Source: Mycteria americana (lineage: Eukaryota; Chordata; Aves; Ciconiiformes; Ciconiidae). Taken from it: a stretch of DNA of 64,000 nucleotides. Numbering within the stretch: the stretch's first letter is position 1; each line of letters opens with the position of its first letter. The stretch lies in contig NC_134373.1 in NCBI RefSeq assembly GCF_035582795.1, positions 13,166,001 to 13,230,000 on the forward strand, read 5' to 3'. Below, piece by piece: positions 10,936 to 24,335 of this stretch. Below the pieces are notes generated by a model that did no database searches, was not told the origin of the DNA, and worked only from the letters and a program-made list of their open reading frames with translations. The position numbers and the translations under genes were made by a program.

Positions 10936-12802
10936 TTATAGAAGCCTTCTAAATTCATCAAAAGTTGAAGAGGAAGGAAATCTGCTTTAGGAAGCATTGT
11001 AAAAAGATTTAAAGGTGCATGATAAAGTGCTCAGCTATTCAATAAATAGTGAAGTAGAAGTCACACAGAAGATAAGTACTAAAAACTGCTTTTCAGTCAG
11101 ATTATTATGAAAAACAAATTTCACAAACTTAGTGTCAATGATGAATTGCATGCTCAAAGAATAGGGGATTACATTATGTTAGTATCTTTCCATAATTTTT
11201 GCCTTGTCCTTTCTTCAGTGAAGCTTTTTGCTGGGATAGGAAGAGCCTTGGGATTGTTGCTCTTTAGGTTTATTTTTTAAGAAAACACACTAGCTTAAAG
11301 ATTCTAAAGGTAAGGTGGTCTTCAATATACACACTAATAGCAGAAAATTACAGTACTGTACACCTTTACAGTGACTACTGTTCATGGGAAAGTGTCTCCT
11401 TAAAAATATGTTAGTACATGAAAATTTGGGCTTTTTTACTTGTGCAAATGATGTTTCAAGTCCTTGTGGTTACAAGAAAAGCCTGAAAATGTGATCACTT
11501 CTAAATGATCTACAAAATAAAACAATTAGAGAACCCTTCTGTAATTCTAATAGTCTCAGGAATTTTAAGAGCATTGCATTTTGGCAATGTGATAGGACTT
11601 CTCAATGTTTAGGGACAGCTGTATTAACTGTGCCAGAAAAGCAAAAGCAGTAGCAAAACCAACAAAAAAAACCAGCACCCAACTGTAAGCAAGCAAGGGC
11701 ACAAAACAAAGCCAGGTTTTGTTCACTGATTTAAACAACGAAAAGGCTTTTTAAAATCAGCGAGCTAAATTCAGCTTTCCTCTGCCGATAGAAACATACA
11801 GCAGCTCTTCACTTCAGTGTCACTGCTCAAAATTTATGCTGGTACAAGAAGGTCTGGGGGAAGGAGGGGTTCTTTTATCTTTCTTCAAACCAGGGCACCT
11901 CTGTTAACACTGCTTTGCTGCACAGAAGTTAAGGTTGTCCCCTCCTCCTTTGAAAGGACCCGCAGAAGGACACAGGAAGGCCAGCTGTAACTCAGACCTG
12001 TGAGGTTTCCTGTAGCTGCAGAAAACACACCCCACAGTGGTGCCATACAAAATGCCAAGGCTGCACCGCTGCCAGCAGCAGCCTCACCCCAGTGGCAGAT
12101 CACACCACATTAGGAAAGTAGTACACGCGTGTCTCAGGTCTATGGAAAAAATTGCCTCGTTACTCCCCAGGCATGCTTCTTCCCTTCCTGTATTTCTGAA
12201 TTTTCTCACTGTGTACAAGCAAAGGCGGTCCCTTTCATTACTGTTAATAACAAAATGGTGATTTACCCTCACCAGAAGTACCAGTAAGTGCATTCAACTT
12301 CTGGAATCTTCACAGTACTCAGTATGTTGCACACTTGTGGCAAACTTGTACCTAATAAAAGCTACTTATTGTTATCTATTTGTCCCCACTTTAAAAATAC
12401 AAATTAAAAGAAATTAGTTAATGTTAACTGTAGTTAAAGTTGATAAAGAGGTCATCTTTTATGCTTGCAAGTACTCCTTTTTAAAGGGTCAGTTGTACAC
12501 CCTGACAGAAATACAAATGTGAGACACTGTAACATTAGACTGCACATGCTCTGTTTGAGGGGTTTTTTAATCCATTTCTCTTCCTCCCTTCCCAACATCT
12601 AAAAAATATTTAGAAATAAAGCAGAAAACACACTTCAGTGCTTACTTAAAACAATTTCTCCCTATGCTTTTCACGAACTTTCTCATCATCATTTTCTACC
12701 TTTTCTTTCTTCAAATCTTTGAATAAATGACCACATGAGATGATGATCTCTTCTTTGACCAGATGATGCAAAGCTATCCGGTCCATCAGGCCGAGTCAAA
12801 CA

Positions 12803-13334
12803 TTATCCATCCACTTTATCATTCTTAAGCTTAATACTCTCTGCTAATACAGCTGGTTCTTTCTTGTTTAGTGCCATAGAAGTAGTAGGAATTTCAACAG
12901 CAGCACTGTCCTGTTCACTTTTACTGGATACAGAAGAAGATGGCTGAGATGGTGTCACAAGAAAAAGTGGAGTTCGCTTCAGCTTTACTACACGGTTGCT
13001 TACGGGCTTCCTAGACGCTGAGATCTTGAACATCATTTGACGTGGTGTCCCATTGTCAGCACTCTGCCTGCCACAGGGCGCCTGGGAATTGCTGGGCGCC
13101 GGTGTGCATGTTGTGGATACAGTTTCAGAAGCTACTTTGTGCAGCATCAGACTTTCATTACTGGGTCGTTTAAGAGGCACTGCAGAACGTGAAGCATTGC
13201 AAGCAGCTACCTTTAATGAAGCTGAATTCTTAACTTTGATATGGGTACTTGTTGAGGGACCTGAGAATCTAATTGGCTTGGGACCCGCTTTACATGGTAA
13301 ATAGTCTTCCTCTTCAGTAAAGTCGATTAATCGT
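12803..13334 (-). CDS. KCTD18: KCTD18 terminal coding exon
   Basis: Acceptor ttttacag ends at 13335 and the stop is TAA at 12805-12803. It starts [17 protein letters not shown] and runs into a low-complexity Ser/Thr/Pro/Lys region ([14 protein letters not shown]). An in-frame ATG just upstream lies in the intron and is not the start. Confidence 0.94.
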
Positions 13335-16300
13335 CTGTAAAACAAATAATTTAAATTAAAGAAAGAAACTAGGTATATAAATTATTCTTTTTATAACATT
13401 ATTACAAAACAGACAACCTGCAACAGCCATCCACAAATCTGAAGTTCTTTTAATTTTTGCTTGTTACAATATCATTTATGGTTCTCAACTGTTCATCACT
13501 GCAATCAGGCTTGCCTTTATATAAATAGTACCATCAATCTCTTCTACCTGTGTAAGTAATATTACACATTAAAAATAGTAAGAGATACGGTGCACAAACT
13601 GGTAAGTGAAAATCAATGAGAAAGAAGGCTGGAGGAGTTATAGAAAGAAAATATTAAAATGCTACAAATTCCATCAGATACAAAATCCACTAAATACTAG
13701 CCTGATATGTTTTAAGCTCTCTGCAAAAATGTAAGACCCAACGGCACATAAACACAAAACATAAGAGTTCCACACTATGTAATTTGAGAAAAGAAGAAGA
13801 AAGATATTGTTTCCTTCTCCCTCCCCCATTTCTTTTCAATACAAATGATTATGTATAATCTTCTAAGAGAAAATGTTTTAAAAAAAAAGAACCTACGTAA
13901 GAAAGCCTATGGAGTCTCATGGGAACTCTAATTGGTACAAGTAGACAGCATTTTTAAAGTATTATACAAATGCTATTTCTCAGTGTTGGCAAAGAAAAAT
14001 GGACAGACACCTAGAAGATTTTAATTCCTCAAGGAAATAATAAATGATGCCATAGAAATCCAGGTCACGCTAAAACAGCTGAACAGGAGGTTAGAAAACC
14101 TGAAACCCAGCAAAACAAAAGCTAGACCAGGCCAGGTTAGAGGGATGATCAGTAAATACAAATCAAAATCATTTTGGGAGAGATGAGGAAGGGAGGGGAA
14201 AGAACATGGAGACCAATTAAACTCAGAGAATATTAACAATGCATTTAAAAATTTATCAAAACAAAGCTGTCAAACTGTGACTATTGCTGGCTCCTACATG
14301 GTGTAAAGCTACTAAAACCTGGCAGTAGGAGAAAGAACATGGATGAATCAGATTATATCTAAATTTTGAGCTGACAAAGAAAAGCTGTAGCTTTAACTGA
14401 TCTGATTGTCAGGAAAGAAGAAGCATTTAGCTGGCGGGTCAGTACTGTGAACAGGCTATGAACTGTGAGAGCCACTAAGGAACAGCTTAGAAGATACACT
14501 ACAAAAGCACTGATATTCTTCAGGGTACTTGCATTTTGGATTTTTAAAGATCCGTGAAATGCCACAGGGATTCATACTGAAAGAATAAACAATAGCTGAG
14601 AGTAATATTTCTTATTACTGCTCTTATAAAACTGGTATATGGTGACACTTTTCAAACAGAAAGCCTGCAAATAACCTAGTACTTATAATGAGTCCAGGGA
14701 GGTTTTCCTCAGAGCCATAAGGTGAGAATGTATTCTCAATGTCTGCACATCCTAGATCAAAAGAACCACCAAAACAAAAAGGAAAGCTTAAACATTCTAA
14801 GATTTGGTGATTTAATAGTAGCAATGAAGTATAGGTAAAATATAATCAGTAACTAGGTTCATTTACAGTATTTCGAGACAGTATATGGTCTCACCAGGAT
14901 CACTGCGGTACATCAGGAGTTTTACCTGAACATAGGTAAACCTGAACACAGGTAAAACCTGAACATAGCTTTTGTGAGGGTGCAGAAGAATAAAGACAAA
15001 TAAAAGCAGAGAGATGGGAAATAAAACAGGCAATGGTAGTAGAGAAGCATTCAAGAACGTATGTAGGCTGTTTGGCAATCCAGGGATCAAATGATGACAG
15101 TCCTTCCTATTTGAGCTATGAAAAGCAAAGAATGCAGTATCCAAAAATAAAAAAAAAGGGAGGATGGGGAGATAGGAGTTTTCAGCTGGATCATTGTGCT
15201 GATGTGGCTCTGTGGCTGCTGCTGAAATGACAGCGTGGCCAGGGACAAGGAAGGTCAGCAGGATCCTCTCCTCCTATCTAGCAGCAAAGTGGCTGTAGGG
15301 TGGCTCAGATCAACTGTGTAGCTGCACCTGCAAAGGCTGCTTTTAGGTAACATATTGAGAATGGAGGTGTAGTCAAAAGTATCACCGTAAAACTGCCAAG
15401 AAGAAATTCTAGAAATTCCTTCTAAAAAGAAGGCATCTCACATATGTGAAAATCAGTTAACCATTTAAAGTTTTCAGTTAAATTTCTTTTTTAGGGGTCC
15501 ATTTAATTAATACTGCTCTCTACTTTTTGAAGTTACTGCTTCCCACTCTAAAATTATGTTTCAAAGGCTGAAGACGTAGAATAGAATAGAGAAGAGTTTC
15601 AGCAGCCTAAAAAAGGTAAATTGTTTCTAGCAAGTTCAGTTCTGCAATTAAGCTCTCTGATTATAAGACATTTTATAAAAACGTAAATAGGAAAAACAGA
15701 GAAAACTCAACATTCATAGCTATACAAAGAACCTGCAATTATATATAAAAATAAGATTATGCTGTGTTTCTGCTTTATTTTAAGTCACCTATGCAAATCA
15801 GCATACCTTTTATGAACTGGAGGCATATGATGCAAACTGCCTTTCAAAGGGCGTTCTTCAAGAGTCCAACATTCAATCAGCTCCTGAGGCACTCTCCAGT
15901 AGCTGACACCTGCATTTCAAAGGGACATTGTATTGATGAGCTGAGAGAACACAGTCAATACTATGTGTATGTACACCTGACTAAATGAATGCATGTATTT
16001 TATTATGTAGAATTTCAGCTTTGAAACTACGCTGACATGAACATTGCTTACAGCCAACGTGCTTCTAGGGCTTCCACCAGAGTGCTCAACACCAGCAGGC
16101 TATCACCTCTTGCATGGGGTGGCTCTCACTACATTTATTCATTCATGTCAACTCATGTCACCTTGTTGGAACATCCTTTAAGACTCTTTTTTTTTATTCC
16201 AAATAGCCACTGCTATGGGATATTTTACAACATGTTACTTAATGAGTGAAAATGTATGCAGAGTTTTTATTATAGTCAATTGGCAAATATTTTTCTTATT

Positions 16301-19300
16301 TTCCTGTAAAAAAGTAGTACTACTGAAACAAAAGAAAAAAATTAATACTCTACCTCTCCCTTCCCAGGCATCGAAAGCATCCATCATCTTTTTCAACTCA
16401 GCTACTGAGTAATAGCTCCAGATGTATTGGACGTTATTTCCAGCTTCTCTAGAAATATTGTTTGAAAGGTAACAGTTATGTGGTAAATCTAGCTAAGTCC
16501 TTAAAAATGTAACGCTGATGAAAGGTATCATTCTTGTTACCAAATCCTAACTATAAGGACTTAATAGTAAATGTTTCGTAAAGTAGAAAGGAAAATGTTA
16601 CTTAAAATTTCATTTTCATTTGTATAAGAGGTTCTAAATAGCCATCCTCCTATGATCTGCATGCCTGTGAACATCTATTGCTAAAAATGGGAATTCATGA
16701 AAGAATAGATGTTCATAAAAGAATAACTAGACAATTAATGGTGTAAAATCTATTCTTCTAAATCTCAATCATTTACTCAAAGGGAAAACACAGTAGGAGG
16801 ACAGATACCTGATACTATGTGTCCAAATACCTTGGAATAAATATTAATGTTCCCAGCCTAAATTTAGGAAAATAAGCATCTTAATTGTAAAGATGATTAA
16901 ACATCAAAGCTCTATGTTAATCATGTTTCAAAAGGTACACAGTGAAGTACACTTCTGACACTGTACTGTGGGACCAAAAGAAGGACGAATTGCTTCCCAA
17001 CACTCAGAAGTACAGGTCTACCAATAACTTATAATTACTGTCATAAAAATACATTAATAGTTTAGTAGAGATGTACATGTCCTTTAAAGAATTAAACCCA
17101 TTTCCTTTCATATTCAGTTCTTTTCGGTGTTAAATATTCTTTCAGCTCTTAGAAGAGTGCAAAATACAATTGCATTAATCACAACCAACTTTGTGAATAT
17201 TTCTGGAACTTTTTCTGGATGGGGATTCATTCACTGTATTTAGTGTAAATATCATCCTAAACTGGAAAGTAATTTTAAATGGTTGAGACATTTTAAAAAT
17301 AGCAAGTAAAACATCATGAGAACTTACAGCAACTGCATGCTAGCCACCTTTTGTGGACTCCCTCAAATTCTTGTACTCCATGCTTAGTTTTTATCTTTGT
17401 TTGTTTGTTTGTTTAATGTGACCATTATATTAGCCAGCTGTTTTTGAAGCTGGAAAGAATCTAATTCCTTCCACAGATTTATAATACAATAATGCTGTAT
17501 TATGCTACATATAATAATATTTAGGTATTATTATAATATGTGAGTGTTCATTCTCATTTCATAGTGCTTTCATGTGTTTGACAGTCATCTTACCTTTTGT
17601 AAATGCTTTTACTGTGAATTTTTGTTCCTAGCTCCTTATTAATTACATCAGTCCCATCAGCTCTTGTGGCATACACACCAATAATTTTACTTTCACAGCT
17701 TGCTCCAGAAGTGTTGAGATAGTGCAGCACCCAAACCGTAGGCTTGATACAAACTAAATCATAAGAATCGCAGAAATCTAACAAAGCCTGGAAAAAACAT
17801 AAAATGCAAAATACAGAATATTAATAAGAATACAATATTTTTTAGTTGAATAAGTTTTCATATTTAAGTTTTCTTAACTGTACTGGTGAGCTCTTTTAAG
17901 TAAATCAAGGATGTAGTTTATCTAGAATAATGTATGCAGTATTTCTTATCTGATGTTAACAGACAATATTGTAAAACTAGGAGAAATTCACAGAAAGGCA
18001 ACAGAAATACTTAAAGGCATGGCAAATCCCTAATATGAAGAGAAACTGAAAGGCCTGGAAATGTTTTATGCTTTTCAAAAGGAAATGAATAAGGGAGAAT
18101 GTGAAATACATGGAACAATAGCTTACTAAGAGAACATAGATGACTGTCAGGACTAACACAGCCATACCTGGTAATATGAGTTAATTTCCAAACAGTTAAT
18201 TACAATCAGCTTTTAAGTTACAATACTCGAAAATAGACAGACCTTAGGAGTTTAAATAATATATTAATTTTCTTTTCTCCTTTCTTGTTCTAAAAAAATG
18301 GCAAAGTACATTTATCTTTCAAGTTTTAGGATGGATTTGTAAAACTGAAAAAAAAAAAACCAAACATCTTGGAGGGATCAAATCTAATCTCAAGTAAAAT
18401 TTGAAGCCAAATAGGGAACTAAACAACGTCATTCCTACTATGCAAGTTTTACAGCAGACTTGCATGTAAAACAGAGTCAAATTTAAACTGTTGCTGTATT
18501 GCAATGATGGGAAAAGCTGATGTCCTTAACTACTATGACTGCATTATCAACTCTAGGATTTCTTAACCTAAAACTCTGAATTTACTGGTGATTTAACATG
18601 GTGATTAAAAAGTGCTAACTTGCATATACTGTAGTTTTAGGATCTAATGCTAATGAATGGTGTGGATTAGAGACTACATGTTTTAAAATGTAAGAAATGT
18701 CAAGACCTTTTTAAGCTCTATATTTGACCTTAAAGAATATGTCTCCATTTCATTGGCCAAATGGTCAGACAGACTGTATGGATAAGGGATGCCAAAATAA
18801 TCTGCTTCCTCCTGCAGTGCAATTCGAATTTGTGCATCTTCAGGAATCCGAACCTCTCCATGAAGATAATCCAAAAGATATTTAAACAGGCTTCCATCTC
18901 GATCAATTAGACATGCGCCTGAAAACATAAATAAAATTATTTAAGATACTGCTTCCAGCAAGCGATGACAGACTTGTCACATTCTACCAAATCATCAAGT
19001 AAAGCCTTTATGTAAAAATTCCGTACTAGTTTTACTTACTTAGGAGGAGCAAGTATACTTTCTCTGTTCTTTTAAAACTGCTATTTTGTCTCCCTGGAAT
19101 ATTTATTATTTGAAGATAAAATTCTTAGTGCAGTAAACATTTCTTTGGAATTTCAGTGAAACCACTAATCTGCAGAGGACCATGCCAACATACAAGCTCA
19201 GCTGTACTGCACTCCACTTAAAATGCTAAAATCTAATTCTAGATGCATTTCTAATTCTAACTGCAGATACATCTTTTCTCACTATTGCAGAGATTTTTTC

Positions 19301-20351
19301 AATTTTGGATCTAGGAAATTTAAAAGAGTTAAAAGTAGCATCAGCTCTACTACACATAGTCTAACCTTCCCTGAATATTGCTCAAGTTTTACAGTGTTTT
19401 TTTGTTTCTTTTTCTCTCCTTTGCCTGCTGGGCTCAAGGACCACTACGGAAACTGACCAAACTACACACAGCGGTATACAATAGGCTGTTCACTGCAACT
19501 GAAAGATGGTAGCAAAACCCTGCCTGTAAAAATGTTATAACATTTCAGATATTTTAAACAGTCAAAAGTGTACAACAAGGAATTACTATTCCCCATCCAT
19601 CATATCTTTAAACTGGACATACTTTGGCAGGATTTCCAAGTCACAAACAAGTGTGAAATTTGACCCATGCATAGTTTTATTCAAGCTTTCATATGAAGCC
19701 ATGATGGTGAAAAATGCAATCTTTACTGGGTAATGAAGTATTCTGAAACAAAGATTAGACCTAAATCTCCTTATGTAATGAGCAGAGAGAGTGAGATGCC
19801 TCCGGAGAATATAGGGGGTCATAAACAGGATCCAAGCTAAATGCCAAATACTCTGCCAACTTCAATTTTATCTGTTTTCATATTCATACTGAAGAATTGC
19901 ATTCCAAAGCCACAATTTGGACTGGGACAAGGCAGGGCTAAGCACTGTACAAACATGTATGTTTGCAAACATAAGCAGTCTTGTGGAATTCAGATTAATT
20001 ACTTGTAAGTATAAAGTCATGCATGCATAATTGTTTTACATCCTGGAATTAAAGAAGCCAACTCATGCTCAGCAGATTGGGAAAAGAGATAAACTATGAA
20101 ATGCATTAATGCATTAACATATATATAAAAAAACATGTATTTGCCACAGAGCTCCCTGATCAAAATGTCATATTTACAGCTTGAACATATTTACCTGATT
20201 CATCCACTTTTAGAGGAAAGCGTCCACTAAACATAGAAGCTAGCATTGAATCCTTAAAGCGGCATAAAGACTCACGCCTGGCTGTGTATAAACATCCTCG
20301 CACATTAAGTCGTAGAATACCCTGGACGTCTTCAGTCTTGCCCTCTTCCAT
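12803..20351 (-). CDS. KCTD18: KCTD18, BTB/T1-domain protein (complete coding region)
   Basis: KCTD family protein. Members use an N-terminal BTB/T1 domain to oligomerise, and many act as adaptors for cullin-3 ubiquitin ligases; the specific role of KCTD18 is poorly known. Six coding exons on the minus strand are 20351-20195, 18918-18707, 17787-17594, 16448-16354, 15909-15807 and 13334-12803. Phases join perfectly to 430 codons plus TAA, against about 426 in human. The BTB fold is in residues 12-105 ([34 protein letters not shown]). Conserved middle motifs are [20 protein letters not shown] and [20 protein letters not shown]. The last 177 residues are Ser/Pro/Lys-rich and probably disordered. 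The start ATG lies just after a splice acceptor, so a non-coding first exon is needed. Confidence 0.96.
14923..14968. repeat. Short tandem repeat, about 16-17 bp x 3
   Basis: Three adjacent copies of a unit like ACCTGAACATAGGTAAA, differing by one or two bases, in KCTD18 intron sequence. Confidence 0.85.
15807..15909 (-). CDS. KCTD18: KCTD18 coding exon 5
   Basis: Acceptor atgcag and donor gtatgc. The 103 bases encode [20 protein letters not shown] and [13 protein letters not shown]. Both phases agree with the neighbouring exons. Confidence 0.94.
16354..16448 (-). CDS. KCTD18: KCTD18 coding exon 4
   Basis: Acceptor ttctag and donor gtagag. The 95 bases encode [20 protein letters not shown], then [11 protein letters not shown], a signature segment of KCTD18. 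It is too short to stand out as an open frame and was found by splice sites and similarity. Confidence 0.94.
17396..17414. repeat. (TTTG)n microsatellite
   Basis: Four to five TTTG units in a KCTD18 intron. Confidence 0.9.
17594..17787 (-). CDS. KCTD18: KCTD18 coding exon 3
   Basis: Acceptor ttccag and donor gtaaga. It encodes [20 protein letters not shown] and onward to SKSIYKR, a conserved post-BTB region. It ends after two bases of a codon. Confidence 0.95.
18707..18918 (-). CDS. KCTD18: KCTD18 coding exon 2
   Basis: Acceptor ttttcag and donor gtcttg. It encodes [20 protein letters not shown] and onward ([20 protein letters not shown]), the second half of the BTB domain, and ends at a codon border in ELKK. 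Confidence 0.95.
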
Positions 20352-20356
20352 CGCAC
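20195..20356 (-). CDS. KCTD18: KCTD18 first coding exon
   Basis: Minus-strand acceptor gcag ends at 20357. Five non-coding bases precede ATG (20351-20349), and donor gtaa follows 20195. It encodes [20 protein letters not shown] and onward to FPLKVDESG, the first half of the BTB domain. Confidence 0.95.
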
Positions 20357-21270
20357 CTGCAAATTATTATGTTAATTACAAGCTATTCAAACCTGTAACA
20401 GATACAAGCAAAAGTAAATCTAATACCAGTTAAGACTGAACATATTATACACAATACCAAGCATTAGCTCAGCTCTTACATGTTTGTTACACAATACTGT
20501 AAATCAGCTTTGAAAACAGTTCTAGAGACATATTAGTGCAAATAGCCAAATATTCTACACCTTTACCACAAAAAACTATAGCATTTTACTTTGCTAGGAA
20601 ACACAGAGGTTGCTCTTTTGAGACAAATGGGTAAGCAGAATTATGTGGTCAGTATGTGTGAGCAAAGCACTAGAAGGACATTCTGGGAAATCTTGCTTTG
20701 AGTATAGTTCAATGTACTAAAAATGCAGTAATTTTGTACTAATAACAACTTTGTTTCTTTAAAATGTGATCTTTAATTAGGGCTGCTTTAACTAGTTGTT
20801 GAAGCTGTCACGTCATTAATGCCACATGGCCAATAAATACTCTTACTTGTGCCTGCCTTGAGCTCCCTGCAGCAGGGGGGCCCTGTCTGGGCAGAAAAAA
20901 ATCGGCACAAGAAGCAGAAAAAAGTCTTCAAAACGTTTTTGGGGTTTTTTTTGGGTTTTTTTTTTTTGGAGCACGCCCTGCGAGGGTTACTAGCTCCCAC
21001 TACGCGCCTTTTGCCCGGGCACCTGCTATTGTTTCACCAGAATTAACGGAGGAACTCGCAGCCCGCTGGGGAGGCAGCTAGGCAGCCGCCCCCACAGCAG
21101 GCCGGAGCGCTCCCTCCCTTTCGTGGGGCGCTGCTCCGCCAAAAAAGGGGAAGGGCCCCCCCCCGCCCCTCCGGGAGCCAGCCGGGGAACGCGGCTCCGC
21201 TCCCCGCTCGGGGCCGCCCGCGGGCAGGGGGTCCCGCCGCCCGCCGGGGGCGGCCGCCATCCCGCGTTAC
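20357..21270 (-). other. KCTD18 first intron
   Basis: Lies between the inferred non-coding exon (donor gtaacg at 21270 on the minus strand) and the first coding exon. It contains homopolymeric T and G runs near 20936-20969. Confidence 0.6.
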
Positions 21271-21560
21271 CTGCGCCACCGCCTCCCGCGGCAGGGCCGC
21301 CTCGCCGAGCCTCGAGCAGGCTGGGCCGCCTCAGGGGCCGCCTCAGCTCCGCAAAATGGCGGCCGGGCGGCAGGAAGGGCCGGGCCGGAGCCGAGCGGGG
21401 AGAGGAGAGGAGCAGGGCAGCCCGTGTGCCCGTGCGGCGCGGGGTGTCCGCGGCGCCATCTCCTTTCCCGGGGGCAGCGCCGGTTCCCCCGGGCTTCCCT
21501 GCCCACCGGTATCGCGAGTCAGCCGGGTGTAGGGACCCCCATGGCTCTGCTGCCCCTGCC
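21050..21560. promoter_or_regulatory. CpG island promoter of KCTD18
   Basis: About 500 bases of very GC- and CpG-rich sequence in an AT-rich setting, at the 5' side of KCTD18. It holds two YY1-like sites: AAAATGGCGGC at 21353-21363 and the reverse form GCCGCCAT at 21253-21260. Plus-strand sequence beyond it has a donor-like CT/gtaagg at 21652, so a divergent transcript is possible. Confidence 0.75.
21271..21420 (-). other. KCTD18: KCTD18 non-coding first exon (5' end uncertain)
   Basis: The CpG island holds a good minus-strand donor (GCGCAG followed by gtaacg), so the exon ends at 21271. This matches the need for a 5' UTR exon, because the ATG-bearing exon opens with an acceptor. The transcription start cannot be read and the right border is a guess. 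Confidence 0.5.
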
Positions 21561-23948
21561 TCCCCCGATTTGCCCGGAGGGGGTCCCTCAGACACGGCTT
21601 TGGTGTCTGCGTCCTCTGAAGTGAGGCTGACCCGCGTAAACTCGGCTACTCTGTAAGGCACAAACCTTTCCTGATAATCTTTTTTTTTTTTTTTTAAAAG
21701 TACAAGTGTTCACTCAAAGTGGGTTGATTCAATTGCTTTTTCTGTAGGCTCAAGAATATCGCAGCTTGAGCTGTTCTAACCTGCAATGCTCCTGTTTTAC
21801 TTCACAGTGGCCTGGCAGCCTTTCTGGTCAGCCTGGGCTGGGGCAGCAGCTTCGGCCCAAGGGGGAAGCCCGAGCAATGGGCGCTGGTTTCTCCTGGGGC
21901 TGCACATCCCGAGTTGCAGCACGGAGACAGGTGCTTTCACAAGGATGATGTGATGCTGGTACGTGCTCTGAGTCTGAAGACGGACAGGCCTGCTTTGGTT
22001 AAAATGGGGGGCAAAGGCAGAAAAAATTAGCTTCAGGTCAGCCGGTGTTTTCTGGCCTACCTTGACATGATTGCTTGTCCCTTTGAGGAGACCAATTCGC
22101 TAACTCGTGTGCCAGCAGCAGTCTGTTTAGTTCTAGCTAATATATATGAATGCAGGCACCATAGCTTTTAATTTGCTTTCCTGTTGCTTGCCTGTGAAAT
22201 ATGGGGGGGTTCTGCTTCAGACTTGTATGCATTTTTTAGAGCAAACTATTAATGCATTAAAATAGCATGGATGAATGCAGGCAAGGTGCTTCACCCTAAT
22301 ACAGTCATTTCACAAAGACTTGCAGCAACAGTGTCCTATATTAAAAGGAATTGCTATGTCTGACGTATAGTTGCTTGCTCACCAAAATGCATGCATAAAC
22401 AATGGCAAGGTGAAAAAATTAGATTCTCATTATGCTTTTGTCTCAGCATCATTATGAAAAATTGCCAAACACATGAAAAATGGTTCTAAGATGCAGCCAT
22501 ATTTAAAAAAAAAAAGTTTATATGTCTAGTTCCCACTTTGTAAGCAAATAAATAATTTCTTTTTTGCCATAACATACTGTAAGAACCTATCCCTGTGGAT
22601 ACAACTGCCAAATAACTAGTAGTTGTGTGCAAAAGTTAACAGGGCCAAACTCCAGGCTTCTGCAAATGTTCTCAAGTTATAAGCTGATTATATGCTTAGA
22701 AAATATAGTAAGAGATAACCAAATCCCAAATGTTAACAATATATTTTAATTGCTATCTGAAGTCCAGTAAAAATCCAGTCATTTAACTGTACACTGCACA
22801 TATAAGAAATGTGCCCATATTGTATTTAAATAGTTTCTCTGTATTTACCTTAGCAAATTAACTCAGTTATATCTACAATTCCTATTGATTTTCATCATCT
22901 ATCATCCTGGTTTTTTACTCACCATTTCTCTTTGGAGGTGTTTTATTACCACATTTAAGGTATTTAAAACTTCAACCGCAAGTTCACTTGCTAAAAGGTC
23001 AAATCAAAGGACATGTAACAAATAATCACACAGCAGCCACAGTTCCAACAGTGTAGCTTGCTGTATTCTGGTCTGTTACTACATTCTGATTTTGACAGTA
23101 CCTAAATATTCATAGGCTACTGTGTTTTCAGTTACTATTTAGGACCATAGACTTGTAATTCAGACTTCCATTCAGTCAAGTGAAGGACATTAAAGGAAAG
23201 AGCCATCTAAATCATGTTGCATCTGGTCCTAGTAGGGAGATAATAAATTCTCTTTGAAATTGTGTAACTCTGAGTGATCACTTACTACTTAGAACTCCCT
23301 TCTTTTTATCTTAATGCCGATTTGCATTAGAATGGTAGTTAAAGCTACAGTAAATACTTCACATGTTTCATTTTCCTTAGCAGCTAAGCATGCTACAGTT
23401 GCAGCAGACAGGAAATGGCATGCCAAGTACCACAGCTCTCATGTGCTCTCTGAACAGTTCTTGGCGAAAAATGTACCCAGAGGCCAGGTCTTCAATGCTT
23501 AATATCTAATTAATTAAATAAGCACACAAGTTACAACATGCCACTGAATGCAATACAGACTGATAATTCATGGATGTTGGACTTCTATAAAATAAGTGAA
23601 AATAAGTATAATAGATTATTTTTGTGGAATAATGGTGTCTGGTTTAACTATATCTTTAGTAAGGATATGTGTGTTGTCCCTTACTCAACTGGGAATAGTT
23701 CACACATAGCAATTGCAACTTAAATGTGGCCACTGTTGTCAAATGTTACAATATATTTTAAATTATAACTTCCAGTCTTTCTCACTCTAAAATGCTCGCT
23801 TAATGAAGCTGCAGCTTTCCATGCTTGTTTTCTCCTTTAAGCTGGCTTGGTTTTGCCTCAGAAGCCTGAACAATGTTCCTTCATGCATTTCTGCATTGGG
23901 AGACCACAACAATATGCATGGTTTCAGTCCATATATTGTAAAAAAACA

Positions 23949-23966
23949 CTCTCTCTCTCTCTCTCT
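23949..23966. repeat. (CT)9 microsatellite
   Basis: Nine uninterrupted CT units after a short A run in intergenic sequence. Confidence 0.95.
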
Positions 23967-24335
23967 GCACTAGGTAAGTTTTGGAGCTCAGATTTAACCA
24001 TGTGAAATACCATTACCAGTCAAGCTTAGTACAGCATGTGCTTGGTACAGAAGCATGCAGCATAACCAACCTGCACAAGCAAACTGCCTTTAGAGCTGCA
24101 TGTTCTTGGGAAATGAACACAGGGACTTTTTGTTTTGTTTTTCACTAGTTTCCAAAGGAAGCCAGGCTTACACACTCATCCTCTATAATTGTGTTTCAAT
24201 TTACTAATTTCAGTCAGATTTGACAGAGGGGAAGAGGCATTAAGAAATGAATTTTCATTAAGCTTGTGCAAGAAAGGGTGTGATTAGAGGAAGATGTGTT
24301 CTTAATACTATAATTTCAGGAAAAACTATAGCATG

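Larger units (their letters stand above)
7326..12802. other. Tail-to-tail SPATS2L-KCTD18 intergenic region
   Basis: There are no host coding exons here. Its recognisable contents are the LTR-tRNA composite at 8249-8743, an (AT)n run beside it and a CR1 tail near 10.83-10.93 kb. The KCTD18 3' UTR fills the right end. Its length is unknown: candidate minus-strand signals are ATTAAA at 12566-12571 and AATAAA at 11269-11274. The rest is AT-rich sequence in which I see nothing. Confidence 0.65.
13335..20194 (-). other. KCTD18 introns
   Basis: The introns are 13335-15806, 15910-16353, 16449-17593, 17788-18706 and 18919-20194. They are AT-rich. Recognised contents are a short 17-bp-type tandem repeat at 14923-14968 and a TTTG run at 17396-17414. 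I see no other element. Confidence 0.85.

Noticed and set aside
21026-21661. Long open frames on both strands in the KCTD18 CpG island
   Set aside because: Overlapping Pro/Ala/Gly/Arg-rich frames on both strands are a base-composition effect of GC-rich DNA with few stop codons.
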